Notes: a model not told the origin generated them from the sequence alone. Positions 43,071-53,471 are shown, counted from the stretch's first letter. The stretch is DNA of 64,000 nucleotides from Lentilactobacillus sp. SPB1-3 (GCF_026913205.2 NZ_CP168151.1:1860001-1924000); one strand, 5' to 3'. Translations and numbers: made by a program.

Positions 43071-45440
43071 TCATGCTTGTTTTCGAGCTCGTCTTCGACT
43101 TCGAGCATCCAGAATTTTACTGATAACTCCCTGAGAGAAGATATAAATTGGATATGCTGTTAAAATCAACGGAATAGAAATCCACCATACCCAAGGATTA
43201 AATAGTGAAACTAGTGAAAAAATATTGTTGAAAAATACTAAGATCAATAAGAAAGCCGCGAGGACTCCGAAATCTAAAGCAATCTTCATTCTGTTGAATG
43301 GCCTGGAAACAAGAACCAAAGCCAACCAGCAGATAGAACCAGTTATTAGAACGCTTAGTGTCGAAGTAAATCGGTAATTAAGTCCCAATAGCGCGCCAAT
43401 TCCCTGGATAATGACTATATAACCTACTATACAAGTTGCCGCTGGCGCAGATATTATTAATACCTGCCGCATAAATTGATTTGTAATTTTCTGGAAATTA
43501 GGTTGAAGTGCTAAAACAAATGACGGAATTCCAACCATCAACGTCGTAATTGGTGTTAATTGTATTGGTTCAAAAGGATATCCATTTTGAAAGAACATAA
43601 ACAGGATTGCCAGTGCAACTGAATACATTGTTTTAATTAGATACATGGCTGCTACTCGTTGAATATTATTGATTACTCGGCGACCTTCTTTTAAAACACC
43701 GATCATCGCATCAAAATTAGAATCGATTAATACAAAGTCAGCAATACTCTTGGTGCTTTCACTACCAGAGGCCATGGCGATACCACAATCTGCTTGCCTT
43801 AGCGCCAATATATCGTTAACACCATCCCCAGTCATTGCAACGGTGTGTTTGTTTTCTTGAAGGCCGTTGATTAATTGTTTCTTTTGATCTGGAGTTACTC
43901 GTCCAAAGACTGTGTTTTCAGTAACTAGCTTACCGAAATTATCTGCTTCGGTAACTTGAGACATATCGATAAATTTATCAGATTTTTTGATACCAGCATT
44001 CTTGGCGATCGAAGAAACGGTGATTGGATCATCACCAGAAATAACTTTTATATCCACATCTTGACTAGAAAAATATGCAAAAGTATTGTTAGCATTGGGA
44101 CGAATAACGTCGCTGATTAATAATAATCCCAAAACTTGAGGATTATCTAACGGTTTATCAGTGGTCAATTTTTCTGCTTTCGCAATTGCCAATACTCGCT
44201 TGCCATCTTGAGCGTAATTGTTAATTTGTGATTGTATTTCTTGGCTAATGTTCTTTTCGATAAACTGTGGTGCTCCCAAAATATAAGCACCTTCCCCAGC
44301 AACCTCAACACCGCTCCATTTTCTTTCCGATGAAAATGCTTCAACGCTAGTGACTGGTACCTTTGGATCAGCAAACTGATTTTTTATCGCCATTGCCGTT
44401 TCATTATTATCACCAGTTCCATAAGTGATAGTAGCTGCCATTTTTTGCAGTTGTTCCATAGTAGTTTTTTCATCTAAGGGAATTATCTGCTCAAATTTTA
44501 GCTCTCCACTTGTAATCGTTCCGGTTTTATCAAGGCAAATAGTATCAACTCTAGCAAGAGTCTCAATTGCTGGTAAATCACGAACCAACGTCCGCTTTCT
44601 TGCTAATGTCATCGCAGACACGGCAAGCGTCATTGATGTTAGTAATACTAATCCCTCAGGAATCATCCCGATCATGGCTGCCACAGTCCCCAAAATAGAA
44701 CGGTCAATTCCCAATCCTTGATACAACTTAACTACAAATAAAATTACACCTAAGGGTACGATCACAATTGAAAGCGCCTTGATAATTCGATTAATCGTGT
44801 TTAAGAGAATACTTGGTGCATCTTTTCCTTGGCGAGCCTCATCAGATAGATGGTTAACGAAGGTGTCGTTACCGACTTTTGTGACCAACATCCTCCCAGA
44901 ACCACCAACTAAGTAGCTTCCTGACGTGATCTCATCTTCCGGCTGCTTAGTAATCGTCTTAGCTTCACCGGTAATCTGTGACTCATCAACTTGCATGGAT
45001 TTACTTAATACAACCTTACCATCAACGGGTACTTGATCACCTCTAGACAATTCCACGATATCACCCAAGACGATGTCTTCAGGCAATAACTCGTTTTCTT
45101 TGCCATCTCGAATCACAACATTTCGGCCTTCAGCCAATAAAACCATTTTGTCTACTTGGCGTTTTGAACGAATCTCTTGAATGATTCCTATAATCGTATT
45201 GATGATAGCAATTCCCAAAAACAATAAATTTTTATAGCTACCCGTATAAAATACTAAGGCACCTAATATGATGTTGATTAAGTTAAATAAAGTAAAAATA
45301 TTCGTAGCCAGAATTTCTTTAACGCTTTTCGTCAAAGATTTTTCTGCTGTGTTTTTATTGCCAGATTCAATCTGTTGTTGAACTTGGCCACTGGTTAAAC
45401 CTTGTTCAGGATTTATATCCGTTAATTTAATATTGTCCAT
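43071..45440 (-). CDS. Cation-transporting P-type ATPase (CtpE-like, probable Ca2+)
   Basis: P-type ATPase with HAD domain, 789 residues. Signatures: TGEAKTI in the actuator domain (about 155), IPEGLVLLTSM in helix 4 (about 265), phosphorylation DKTGTITSGELKF (about 305), and hinge TGDGVNDILALRQADCGIA (about 540). The helix 4 PEGLV pattern and absence of metal-binding N-terminal domains fit the CtpE branch, linked to Ca2+ uptake in mycobacteria. Six C-terminal helices follow. The ATG at 45440 is chosen for GAGAGGTG eight bases upstream; the longer frame lacks a site. Divergent from aldo/keto reductase. Confidence 0.85.
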   Translation of the reverse strand: MDNIKLTDINPEQGLTSGQVQQQIESGNKNTAEKSLTKSVKEILATNIFTLFNLINIILGALVFYTGSYKNLLFLGIAIINTIIGIIQEIRSKRQVDKMVLLAEGRNVVIRDGKENELLPEDIVLGDIVELSRGDQVPVDGKVVLSKSMQVDESQITGEAKTITKQPEDEITSGSYLVGGSGRMLVTKVGNDTFVNHLSDEARQGKDAPSILLNTINRIIKALSIVIVPLGVILFVVKLYQGLGIDRSILGTVAAMIGMIPEGLVLLTSMTLAVSAMTLARKRTLVRDLPAIETLARVDTICLDKTGTITSGELKFEQIIPLDEKTTMEQLQKMAATITYGTGDNNETAMAIKNQFADPKVPVTSVEAFSSERKWSGVEVAGEGAYILGAPQFIEKNISQEIQSQINNYAQDGKRVLAIAKAEKLTTDKPLDNPQVLGLLLISDVIRPNANNTFAYFSSQDVDIKVISGDDPITVSSIAKNAGIKKSDKFIDMSQVTEADNFGKLVTENTVFGRVTPDQKKQLINGLQENKHTVAMTGDGVNDILALRQADCGIAMASGSESTKSIADFVLIDSNFDAMIGVLKEGRRVINNIQRVAAMYLIKTMYSVALAILFMFFQNGYPFEPIQLTPITTLMVGIPSFVLALQPNFQKITNQFMRQVLIISAPAATCIVGYIVIIQGIGALLGLNYRFTSTLSVLITGSICWLALVLVSRPFNRMKIALDFGVLAAFLLILVFFNNIFSLVSLFNPWVWWISIPLILTAYPIYIFSQGVISKILDARSRRRARKQA

Positions 45441-45576
45441 CGGTTTAACACCTCTCTTTAACAAATATTGTACAAAAAATATCATAAAAAACCTATTTTT
45501 AGCCATCTATTATTAAACTTTTAACAATTCTTTTAATCACTAGTGCACTGGGAATCATCAATGATGTATGTTAAAT

Positions 45577-45590
45577 TGAAAGCGTTAACT
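45577..45590. promoter_or_regulatory. cre site before aldo/keto reductase
   Basis: TGAAAGCGTTAACT fits the cre consensus in 13 of 14 positions, directly upstream of AAGGAGGAGT. It indicates CcpA repression. Confidence 0.75.
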
Positions 45591-45606
45591 AAGGAGGAGT
45601 AACTTT

Positions 45607-46449
45607 ATGAGTGATATTTCAACAAAAACACAGACTTTATCCGATGGAAATGATATGCCCCTTGTTGGTTTTGGGACATACTTGATTGACACTCCTGATA
45701 AGATGGATAAAGCCATCACGACAGCATACGAGTCAGGTTATCGATTATTCGATACCGCTCAACTCTATCAAAATGAAGCTATCCTAGGCGAATCAATTCG
45801 CAAATTAGGTGTCAATAGAAGCAAAATTTTTATTACCGATAAAATCACCGAAATGAATCAAGGATATGACTTAACAATTGATAGTGCTGAATATTCGCTT
45901 CAACAATTAGGCACAGACTACTTCGATTTATTACTTGTTCATTGGCCAATCTCTGATAAATTTTTCGATACATGGCGGGCTTTTGAAGAACTAAAAAAGC
46001 AAGGTAAAGCTAAATCAATTGGCGTTTCTAACTTCACACAATCGCATTTGCAATTGTTAAAGACCCAAGCATCAGAAATGCCAGTAGTTAACCAGATTGA
46101 AACTCATCCATATCTTACACAAAGTCCAATGGTGGCTTTTGATAATAAAGAATCAATCTTAACTCAAGCTTGGAGTCCATTAGGCAGGGGGGTAGTTTTA
46201 AATGATCCGATGATTGCTAAGATGGCGGCTCACCACGAACGCTCAGTTGCTCAAGTTATTTTACGCTGGCAAGTTCAACGGGGAGTTGCCGTGATTCCTA
46301 AGTCACAAACTGCATCCAGAATAAAAGAAAATATTGATCTTGATTTTGAACTAAGTGATGATGAGATGTCGATGATCGACATCTTAAATAAGAATCAACG
46401 CAATGGTAGAGAACCTGAACTAGTTTATGAAATGGGCAAGCAGTACTAA
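45607..46449 (+). CDS. Aldo/keto reductase
   Basis: AKR family reductase, 280 residues. DTAQLYQNE (about 49-57), ITDKI (catalytic Lys, about 77), HWPISDK (catalytic His, about 112) and IPKSQT (about 236) are intact. It is a paralogue of the protein at 1341: shared segments include DLLLVHWPI, MPVVNQIE.HPYL and TQAW.PLGRG. Start after AAGGAGGAGTAACTTT. An upstream cre box implies catabolite control. The substrate is unknown; glyoxal-type or sugar carbonyls are usual for this branch. Confidence 0.88.
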   Translation: MSDISTKTQTLSDGNDMPLVGFGTYLIDTPDKMDKAITTAYESGYRLFDTAQLYQNEAILGESIRKLGVNRSKIFITDKITEMNQGYDLTIDSAEYSLQQLGTDYFDLLLVHWPISDKFFDTWRAFEELKKQGKAKSIGVSNFTQSHLQLLKTQASEMPVVNQIETHPYLTQSPMVAFDNKESILTQAWSPLGRGVVLNDPMIAKMAAHHERSVAQVILRWQVQRGVAVIPKSQTASRIKENIDLDFELSDDEMSMIDILNKNQRNGREPELVYEMGKQY

Positions 46450-46500
46450 TAATTTAACCTTTCATAATAGAAAAAAAGAATCCATACTATTTCGCAAAAC

Positions 46501-46531
46501 AAGCCATGCCTAACTTTAGTAGGCATGGCTT
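46501..46531 (+). terminator. Terminator after the second aldo/keto reductase
   Basis: AAGCCATGCCTA pairs with TAGGCATGGCTT; downstream GGCTTGTTTTATTT is T-rich. The opposite strand reads TGTTTTGCG, so it may also serve the converging gene. Confidence 0.7.
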
Positions 46532-46558
46532 GGCTTGTTTTATTTATTATGATGAGTT

Positions 46559-46879
46559 CTACTCAATTTTTTCGTTTAATACATCTGCCAATTTTTCAAG
46601 GGCAAACTCACGGGATTTGATAATATCCATGTTAAAGATAATTGAATCAATATCTCCGCCAACGAAGTCAAAACGTTCGTAGTATAGATATGGATCATCT
46701 TTACTATCTTGAAAAGTCTTATCAACGGCTTGTTCAAATTGTTTTGTCCATTCGTAGTCCTTCATCTCAGGAAAATCAAGTTTAGTAACATATCCTTGAG
46801 TCTCCAATAATTTGGCAGCTTTTGTAACTTGGTCGCCGGAAAAGTTGATTTTTGTTGCCGTAGCAGTCTCCTCTGCCAT
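46559..46879 (-). CDS. Hypothetical acidic protein
   Basis: Not recognised. 106 residues, acidic, no signal peptide or membrane segment. The pattern is alpha/beta: NFSGDQVTKAAKLLETQGY (about 12-30), YEWTKQFEQAVDKTF, then YERFDFVGGDIDSIIFN (about 67-83). Start after AGGGGATGTTGAT. Isolated single gene between the reductase and the CorC-like gene. Confidence 0.6.
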   Translation of the reverse strand: MAEETATATKINFSGDQVTKAAKLLETQGYVTKLDFPEMKDYEWTKQFEQAVDKTFQDSKDDPYLYYERFDFVGGDIDSIIFNMDIIKSREFALEKLADVLNEKIE

Positions 46880-47057
46880 ATCAACATCCCCTAACTATTT
46901 GATTAACTTAAGCGTACCACTTTTAGTAATGATTGTTTAACTAAAAGAATTGACTACTATCACTTAAAAAATTTTTTCTTTAAGTGTATAATTCAAGTAT
47001 TGTCATAAATAACTATGGGCAATACTATCTATTTTTTACGAAATGAGGAATTTTACT

Positions 47058-48416
47058 TTGGGCGATGGCCAGATAATAACTAATTTAATTATCGTGATTA
47101 TCACTTTTATTTTTGCAGCATTCTTTGTTGCCAGTGAGTTTGCGTTAGTTCAGTCACGACTTAGTGCGCTGGAAGAGCAACGCAAGAAGATGGGCAAAAA
47201 GACTAAAAAGATTGATCGAGAAATCCACATGGTCACTAACTTAAATGAGTATCTTTCAACTACTCAAGTTGGAGTTAGTTTAGCCGGAATTATACTAGGT
47301 TGGGTTGGTGAATCTTTTGTGGTAACCGTGCTGGTTGATATCATGGAGGTTCACAACTCTCCAATCAACCCCGCTACTGCTCACGCAATTGGAGCAGTTC
47401 TAGGAATTATTATTCTAACTTACTTAGAAGTTGTTATAACTGAAATTGTTCCGAAAAACATTAGTATCGATATGCCTCTTAGGGTCCTAAGTATCGTCAC
47501 GACCCCATTACATTGGTTCCATGTTATTTTCTATCCATTTGTTTGGTTATTAAATTCATCAGCTAATGGAATCGTGAAAATGTTAGGACTTCCCGTTGCA
47601 AACGAGAACTCTGAACAATTTTCTCAAGCAGAAATTTTAAACTTATCCAAAAACGCTGTTAAGACCGGCGAGTTGGAACAAAACGATTATTTATACATGC
47701 AACGTGCTTTTGACCTAAATGATAAGGTTGCCAAGGACATCATGATTGACCGAACTCAACTTGAAGTAATTGATATCACTGCTGATGTGCATGAAGCTAT
47801 TCAGATGTACCTTCAAGAAAAATTCAGTCGTCTGCCAGTTGTCGCAGATAACGATAAAGATAAAATTTTAGGTTATGTATATAACTATGATTTGATTCGT
47901 CAATCTCAAGTAGATTCAACCATTAAAGTTGACCGGCTTTTAAGGAACATTTCTACTACTCCCGAAATGACACCGATTACTGAGGTTTTAAATCAAATGA
48001 TCAAAAAACGGACCCCAATCGTTGTCGTTGTCGATGAATATGGCGGAACTTCAGGTATTATCACCGATAAAGATATCTATGAAGAATTATTTGGAACCGT
48101 TCGAGACGAAATTGATCCTTCATTCACAGAATATATTTTCAAACAACCTAACGGAACTTATCAGGCTAATGGTAAACTAACAACTCATGATTTTGAGCGT
48201 TACTTCCAACTTGATTTCCCTGAGTTCACTGATTCCGATGCTGTGACATTAGCTGGTTACTTTATCGATAATTATCCTGATTTAAAGGCCGGCGATACAA
48301 TTTCGTTCCATAATTTTGATTTCAAAATTATCGATTACGAAAACTCGTTTATCAACTGGTTCGAAGTTACGGTCAAAAAGCCTATCGCACCTGCTGATGC
48401 TGATAATAACGAATAA
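47058..48416 (+). CDS. HlyC/CorC family protein (CNNM + CBS domains)
   Basis: Membrane protein of the CNNM/CorC family, 452 residues, linked to Mg2+/Co2+ efflux or homeostasis. Order: CNNM transmembrane domain (about 1-195; four helices, with FFVASEFALVQSRLSALEEQ), two CBS domains (about 215-335; IMIDRTQLEVIDI... and VVVVDEYGGTSGIITDKD) and the CorC_HlyC C-terminal domain (about 350-435). TTG at 47058 has AGGA eight bases upstream; the ATG at 47043, five codons earlier, has no site. Start is therefore uncertain by five codons. Confidence 0.82.
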   Translation: MGDGQIITNLIIVIITFIFAAFFVASEFALVQSRLSALEEQRKKMGKKTKKIDREIHMVTNLNEYLSTTQVGVSLAGIILGWVGESFVVTVLVDIMEVHNSPINPATAHAIGAVLGIIILTYLEVVITEIVPKNISIDMPLRVLSIVTTPLHWFHVIFYPFVWLLNSSANGIVKMLGLPVANENSEQFSQAEILNLSKNAVKTGELEQNDYLYMQRAFDLNDKVAKDIMIDRTQLEVIDITADVHEAIQMYLQEKFSRLPVVADNDKDKILGYVYNYDLIRQSQVDSTIKVDRLLRNISTTPEMTPITEVLNQMIKKRTPIVVVVDEYGGTSGIITDKDIYEELFGTVRDEIDPSFTEYIFKQPNGTYQANGKLTTHDFERYFQLDFPEFTDSDAVTLAGYFIDNYPDLKAGDTISFHNFDFKIIDYENSFINWFEVTVKKPIAPADADNNE

Positions 48417-48454
48417 TAAATTAGTTAATTTATAAGCGATTTATTAACAAACCT

Positions 48455-48513
48455 AAAGGGGTAGAAAGTCGGATAACAATCATAATTTGTTTCCTACTTT
48501 CTCCCCTTTTTTT
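48455..48513 (+). terminator. Terminator after the CorC-like gene
   Basis: AAGGGG-T-AGAAAGT pairs with ACTTTCT-CCCCTT around a large loop; TTTTTTT follows. Confidence 0.8.
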
Positions 48514-48537
48514 ATACATATTTAAGGGGGATCCACT

Positions 48538-51500
48538 GTGAAAACCATATGGAAAAAAACACCAACTTTTATTCTTTACACCCTGTTCTTCTTGATTTTC
48601 GTCTGCGTAATGATAAGTTGTTTATCTTTAAGTGATAAATCAATGATCTGGCAATTAGATGGGCTTGCTCAACATTTTCCAATTTTAATTCAATTTAGAC
48701 AAATGATTTTAGAATTCATTGCACATCCCACTCATGGACTAACAAATTGGGCATGGAATATTGGTTTAGGTTCAGATACCTTAACTAACTTTCAATACTA
48801 TGTCATTGGTGATTTGTTTAACTACTTAATTGTTCTTTTTCCCAAGAGTCAAATCGAAACTGGATTTGGAATTTTAGTATTTTTAAGAATGTACGTTTCA
48901 GGTTTATCATTCTTGCTCTTTACACATCACTATAATTTCAAAAAGATCAGTAAGTTGATTGGTGCGCTTGCCTATACCTTCAATGGTTATGCCATTGCCA
49001 CTGGTCTTCATCACCCATTCTTCATATTACCGTTAATTTTCTTTCCATTACTGGCATATGGAATTGATAATGTTTTAAAGAATAAATCTTTTGTCCCACT
49101 TGTAATTGCCGTATTTTTAGTTTTGATAGGCAACTTCTATTTTGCCTGGATATTAGCAATCGGTGCCATTGTTTATACTTTGATTCGTCTCTTAAGTATG
49201 AGAAAAGTTGCTGAATTCAAGTTTTTCAAATCAGTTGGGAAATTGATAGGATCTGCAATTATTGGATTAGGCATGGCAACTTTAGTTTTCTTACCAACAA
49301 TTATGTTAGCTGCAAAATCAACTCGGATTAATCAAAAATTTGCCAACGGATTAACATTTTTCCCGCTTGAATACTATTTAAAAATTCCTAGTACTTTCTT
49401 AGTGAATGGTCGGGCAATGAACTTCTGGTTAGTAATTGGAATAACCAGTTTCTCCTTCTTGGCAATCGTCTATATGGTTAGTCATTTTAAGAAGTATCTT
49501 TGGGCAAACATTTACCTCTTAATTGTCATTGTTGGTTTATTAATTCCAGCTTTCGGTGCAATCATTAATGCAATGACTACGCCATCTAATCGCTGGATTC
49601 TACTCGCCAACTTATTGTTTGCTTTTGCTACGATGATTTTGATCGATAATATGAACTCTTTAACCAAAAGAGATTTGTACTGGATGTTTGGAAGTAGTTT
49701 AGGACTGATATTTATTGTTTGGCTAAATAATGGAATGATTTTAAATTTAGCTAGGCACGACTTTATTGAATACGGAATGTTATTGTTAACCATGACTGTC
49801 ATCCTAGCAATGTTGTTTTTCCATTGGTCACACACGACCAATTTTGTAGTAATTACACTGATATTCAGTTTGAACTTGATGGCTAACATCGTTGGCGTAT
49901 ACAGTCCTAATTCATCTAATTTAGCAAATCAGCAAATGGACCAAGGAATTTCCACTAGATTCTCAGATGACTACTATAACGGTGCCCAAAATTACGTGAA
50001 GCAACAACCTGGTTTCTTCAGAACTTCTAAGGCTCCACGTTATCAATACAATCAAAAAATTGACAATCTAGCTAATTTCACTAATACCAACACTAATATT
50101 GCTATCAACACTGGAATCAATGATGAATCAATCTATTTAACTCTGCAAAACGGCTACCTTGGCGATTTTTCTCGAGCGGTAGCAAATAGTCAATTTTCGA
50201 TGAATACTCCAATTGGTCAAAATGATTATCGAACTGCGCTGAACGATCTAATGGGAGTTAAATATCTTTTCGCTCGTGCTAACACCAAAAACCAGATGAT
50301 TCCATATGGATACACTCCTGTTAAAGATAAAAACGGTAAAATAAAAATTTTCCAAGCGAAATCAAGAATCAACGCTGATCCTAGCATTGAAAACTCATAT
50401 GGTACTGTCGTTTACAAAAATAAAAATGCTTTACCGTTGGTATATTCTCAGTCAAAGACAGTTTCTCCATCAGCTTTCAATCAGCTCGATCCACTTGATA
50501 AAGAACGCGTGATGACTCAAGGAGCTGTGGTAAATAAATCATCACAATCCCGTTCTCCTTTGAATTACAACTCACCTCGTAAGAATATTAAATATCAGGT
50601 CAACATTGATTCAACTGACTTACTTGATTCAACTAGCCAATTAGCAAAGTACCGGCTAAATATTTTAGGAAAATCAAATGCTGACAAATTGCTTAAACAG
50701 CCACATCAACAGATCAGCTTAGGCGCAAATGAACAAAAAGTTCAAAATATCCTACTCCAAAACAAAAACATCTTGGAAAACAACGCTTATCGCAATCGTA
50801 ACGGACTCAAAGACATGACTACTGATGCGACTGGAAAGCCACTGCAATATTCCTTGAAGGTCAATAATCCGAATGCAACAAAAAACAGTGAATTATTCCT
50901 AGTAATTAATGGTATTAAACAAACTGATGGATCGTTGGATGACCAAATGGATTGGATCACAAATCAAAACTTACTTGATAACAAATCTTATTCCAAATTA
51001 CAAAAAATGAACGATTATAGATCAAACTTGCTTAATCCTAAATTTGGGGGTTACCTATTCAACGCATTTACGAAGAATTATCAAACTGGATTTGCTCAAT
51101 ATGACAGTGACAATTTATCAAACTACCGCCAAATCAACAGTATCGTATTGAACTTAGGCTATTCAAAAGACGCTCGAAAGAACGTCAAACTAGTATTCAA
51201 CCAGGTAAAAAATATCAAGTTTAGTTCGGTTAAACTGGTCGCAATGCCCTTTGATAAACAGTATGATCGTCAAATTCAACAGCTTAAAAACAGCGGATTA
51301 ACAAACTTAAAGGTCAACAAGAGTCATGTTTCAGGAATATCTAATTCTCAAACAAAACAAACATTAGTTAGTTCAATTCCTTATTCTACTGGTTGGCATT
51401 TAAAAATCGATGGTAAAGCTTCCAATACATTTGTTGTCAACAAGGGATTTGTTGGTGCTAATGTGCCTGCTGGCCGTCACAAGATTCAGTTAACTTACCA

Positions 51501-51630
51501 GACTCCCGGATATAATTTAGGTGTGTTGATTACTATCATTAGTACAATTATTTTAATAATTTTATGGGTGATTAGTGTCATTACATCACGCAACCATAGA
51601 GATAAGGCTCGTCATTCTAAAGCGCATTAA
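48538..51630 (+). CDS. YfhO family membrane protein (large)
   Basis: Second and longer YfhO-type membrane protein, 1030 residues, GT-C-like, tied to envelope polymer glycosylation. GTG start after AAGGGGGATCCACT. About 13 membrane helices (residues 10-460), the first loop with WQLDGLAQHFPILIQ as acidic motif, and a long extracellular Asn/Gln-rich beta domain (about 470-995). A terminal helix (about 1003-1023) precedes a basic tail with RNHRDKARHSKAH. The domain order matches the paralogue at 11813. It sits alone between terminators. Confidence 0.8.
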   Translation: MKTIWKKTPTFILYTLFFLIFVCVMISCLSLSDKSMIWQLDGLAQHFPILIQFRQMILEFIAHPTHGLTNWAWNIGLGSDTLTNFQYYVIGDLFNYLIVLFPKSQIETGFGILVFLRMYVSGLSFLLFTHHYNFKKISKLIGALAYTFNGYAIATGLHHPFFILPLIFFPLLAYGIDNVLKNKSFVPLVIAVFLVLIGNFYFAWILAIGAIVYTLIRLLSMRKVAEFKFFKSVGKLIGSAIIGLGMATLVFLPTIMLAAKSTRINQKFANGLTFFPLEYYLKIPSTFLVNGRAMNFWLVIGITSFSFLAIVYMVSHFKKYLWANIYLLIVIVGLLIPAFGAIINAMTTPSNRWILLANLLFAFATMILIDNMNSLTKRDLYWMFGSSLGLIFIVWLNNGMILNLARHDFIEYGMLLLTMTVILAMLFFHWSHTTNFVVITLIFSLNLMANIVGVYSPNSSNLANQQMDQGISTRFSDDYYNGAQNYVKQQPGFFRTSKAPRYQYNQKIDNLANFTNTNTNIAINTGINDESIYLTLQNGYLGDFSRAVANSQFSMNTPIGQNDYRTALNDLMGVKYLFARANTKNQMIPYGYTPVKDKNGKIKIFQAKSRINADPSIENSYGTVVYKNKNALPLVYSQSKTVSPSAFNQLDPLDKERVMTQGAVVNKSSQSRSPLNYNSPRKNIKYQVNIDSTDLLDSTSQLAKYRLNILGKSNADKLLKQPHQQISLGANEQKVQNILLQNKNILENNAYRNRNGLKDMTTDATGKPLQYSLKVNNPNATKNSELFLVINGIKQTDGSLDDQMDWITNQNLLDNKSYSKLQKMNDYRSNLLNPKFGGYLFNAFTKNYQTGFAQYDSDNLSNYRQINSIVLNLGYSKDARKNVKLVFNQVKNIKFSSVKLVAMPFDKQYDRQIQQLKNSGLTNLKVNKSHVSGISNSQTKQTLVSSIPYSTGWHLKIDGKASNTFVVNKGFVGANVPAGRHKIQLTYQTPGYNLGVLITIISTIILIILWVISVITSRNHRDKARHSKAH

Positions 51631-51703
51631 TAACGTCATTTGAATCTATTCAATTTAACTGTAATATAGAAGTACCATCAGGAATTTTTCAGGAGGAAAT
51701 TCA

Positions 51704-52156
51704 TTGAAAACTATTAGAATTTTATATATTTCTATTGAAGGAAATACTCGAGCATTTTTAAAGAACCTAAACAAATACGCCGAATCAGTGAATAACCAAG
51801 GAGCTGATTCAATCAATATTGAATTAAAAGAAATCACTGAACAAACAGACCTAGATCACGAAAACGAACCATTCTTTGCTTTTGTACCCACCTATCTTGA
51901 TGGTGGCAATGGTATTGATAATGGTGTGACAGAATTGATGACTAATGCATTAGGTGAGTATATTGAATATGGCAATAACGCAAGGCTACTAGAAGGCGTT
52001 GTCGGCAGTGGCAACCGTAATTTCAATGAACAATACTGCCTTACTGCAAAACGTTATGCTAGCAAGTTTAACGCCCCATTTCTGGCTGACTACGAGTTAC
52101 GAGGAACCGGCGCTGACGTTGAAAGAATTTACAAGGTCTTGGTTGAAAATTCATAA
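51704..52156 (+). CDS. nrdI: NrdI flavodoxin-like protein of class Ib ribonucleotide reductase
   Basis: Flavodoxin-type FMN protein that activates the Mn2-tyrosyl radical of NrdF, 150 residues. Signatures: ISIEGNTRAFLKNL (phosphate loop), FAFVPTYLDGGNGID, and VGSGNRNFNEQYCLTAK with DYELRGTGADVERI at the C terminus. It begins at TTG with AGGAGG seven bases upstream. NrdE and NrdF genes are not adjacent: this copy is separated from any nrdHEF operon in the window. Confidence 0.88.
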   Translation: MKTIRILYISIEGNTRAFLKNLNKYAESVNNQGADSINIELKEITEQTDLDHENEPFFAFVPTYLDGGNGIDNGVTELMTNALGEYIEYGNNARLLEGVVGSGNRNFNEQYCLTAKRYASKFNAPFLADYELRGTGADVERIYKVLVENS

Positions 52157-52164
52157 ACAAAAAT

Positions 52165-52199
52165 TGAGCCCCATGAGAATTGAATTCTCATGAGGCTCA
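52165..52199. terminator. Bidirectional terminator
   Basis: TGAGCC-CCATGAGAATT pairs with AATTCTCATG-AGGCTCA (one mismatch). It serves nrdI and the converging MFS gene. Confidence 0.75.
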
Positions 52200-52215
52200 T
52201 TAATTTTATAACTGA

Positions 52216-53385
52216 TTAAACTGACTGCTGCTTAACTCTATTAACAATCATCAAGGCTGCCAATGAAATAATAATAATGCCAGCAGCGAATCCGAATAAA
52301 TATTGATATGATGCAAAATCAATAATGAATCCACCAATTAGTGGACCAACAGCTCTACCAAAGGACATGAATAGATTATAAATCCCTTGATACTTTCCTC
52401 GTTCTGATGGACCTGACAAATTATCTATCCACGCAGGAACACCTGGGAACCCAATCATTTCCCCAATAGTTGTTACAATCATGACGATTACGAACGCAGT
52501 ATAGTTCTTTGCAAAAATAAGTCCTAAAAACGCGATTGCAAAAATAAATATACCAAAGTAAGTTTGCGTACTTAACTTGAAGCGTTCACCAATTCGGTTA
52601 ACGAATGGTTGAAGGAATACGATCATTAATCCATTTAGCGTCCAAAGCAAGCTGTACTTTTCAAATGAAATTCCTAGTTCTGTCATATGAACTGAAATTA
52701 CACTTTCCCAAAGAGTGTAAGATAAGTAAACTGTTAAAACTACTATACAGATTGCTGCAATAATTGCCCTAGTATTCACCTTGGTTACACCATCGTTGGT
52801 GATGCTTTCGTTGTCTTCACGCTTATCAATGTCAACGTTAAACATAGTAATTGTCAAAACTAACAAAGCAAGATAGAACACTAATCCAACTGTGAATACT
52901 GTTGAAACACCATATTTTAGTAAGAATCCAACCAATAACGTACCAATTACCACACCAAGGTTGGTACCAATATATAGAACGTTAAAAATAGTTCTAGTAG
53001 ATTGACTCTTAATTGTCGCCGCGTATGCATTGAACAATGTCATACAAGCTCCATCCCCAAAACCAACAAATAATAGCATAATCGTGAATATTGGCCATCC
53101 ATGGAAAAATATCAAAATAAAAATAGCAATCGTTGAAAACGAAACACTTAAGATGGTCGCTGCATATGGAGACCACTTATCAAATAATTTTCCTCCGAGA
53201 TAATTACCAAGCATCATAAAACACGACATCAACAATAATGACATCCCAGCTAGAGTTAATGATTTGTGCAAATAGTTATGCATATAGATTGTAACTAAGG
53301 GCCACATGAATGCTGCACCAGCATTCAACAGTAATGAGCAAGCAATTACTGAAATTAAGTGAACCTCTGACCTCTTCTTTATCAC
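52216..53385 (-). CDS. MFS transporter (DHA-like)
   Basis: Twelve-helix facilitator, 389 residues, DHA1-like drug:H+ antiporter type. GNYLGGKLFDKWSPYAATI is the helix 2-3 motif A region; GFGDGACMTLFNAYAATI lies in helix 4-5. It starts at GTG with AAGGAGG ten bases upstream. The substrate is unknown. Confidence 0.75.
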   Translation of the reverse strand: MIKKRSEVHLISVIACSLLLNAGAAFMWPLVTIYMHNYLHKSLTLAGMSLLLMSCFMMLGNYLGGKLFDKWSPYAATILSVSFSTIAIFILIFFHGWPIFTIMLLFVGFGDGACMTLFNAYAATIKSQSTRTIFNVLYIGTNLGVVIGTLLVGFLLKYGVSTVFTVGLVFYLALLVLTITMFNVDIDKREDNESITNDGVTKVNTRAIIAAICIVVLTVYLSYTLWESVISVHMTELGISFEKYSLLWTLNGLMIVFLQPFVNRIGERFKLSTQTYFGIFIFAIAFLGLIFAKNYTAFVIVMIVTTIGEMIGFPGVPAWIDNLSGPSERGKYQGIYNLFMSFGRAVGPLIGGFIIDFASYQYLFGFAAGIIIISLAALMIVNRVKQQSV

Positions 53386-53471
53386 AACTGAAACCTCCTT
53401 CTTAACGAATTAATCACACCTTTCATTTTCGCATATCTAGCAGTTAAAACAAGCAAATTATCGTTAACAAA

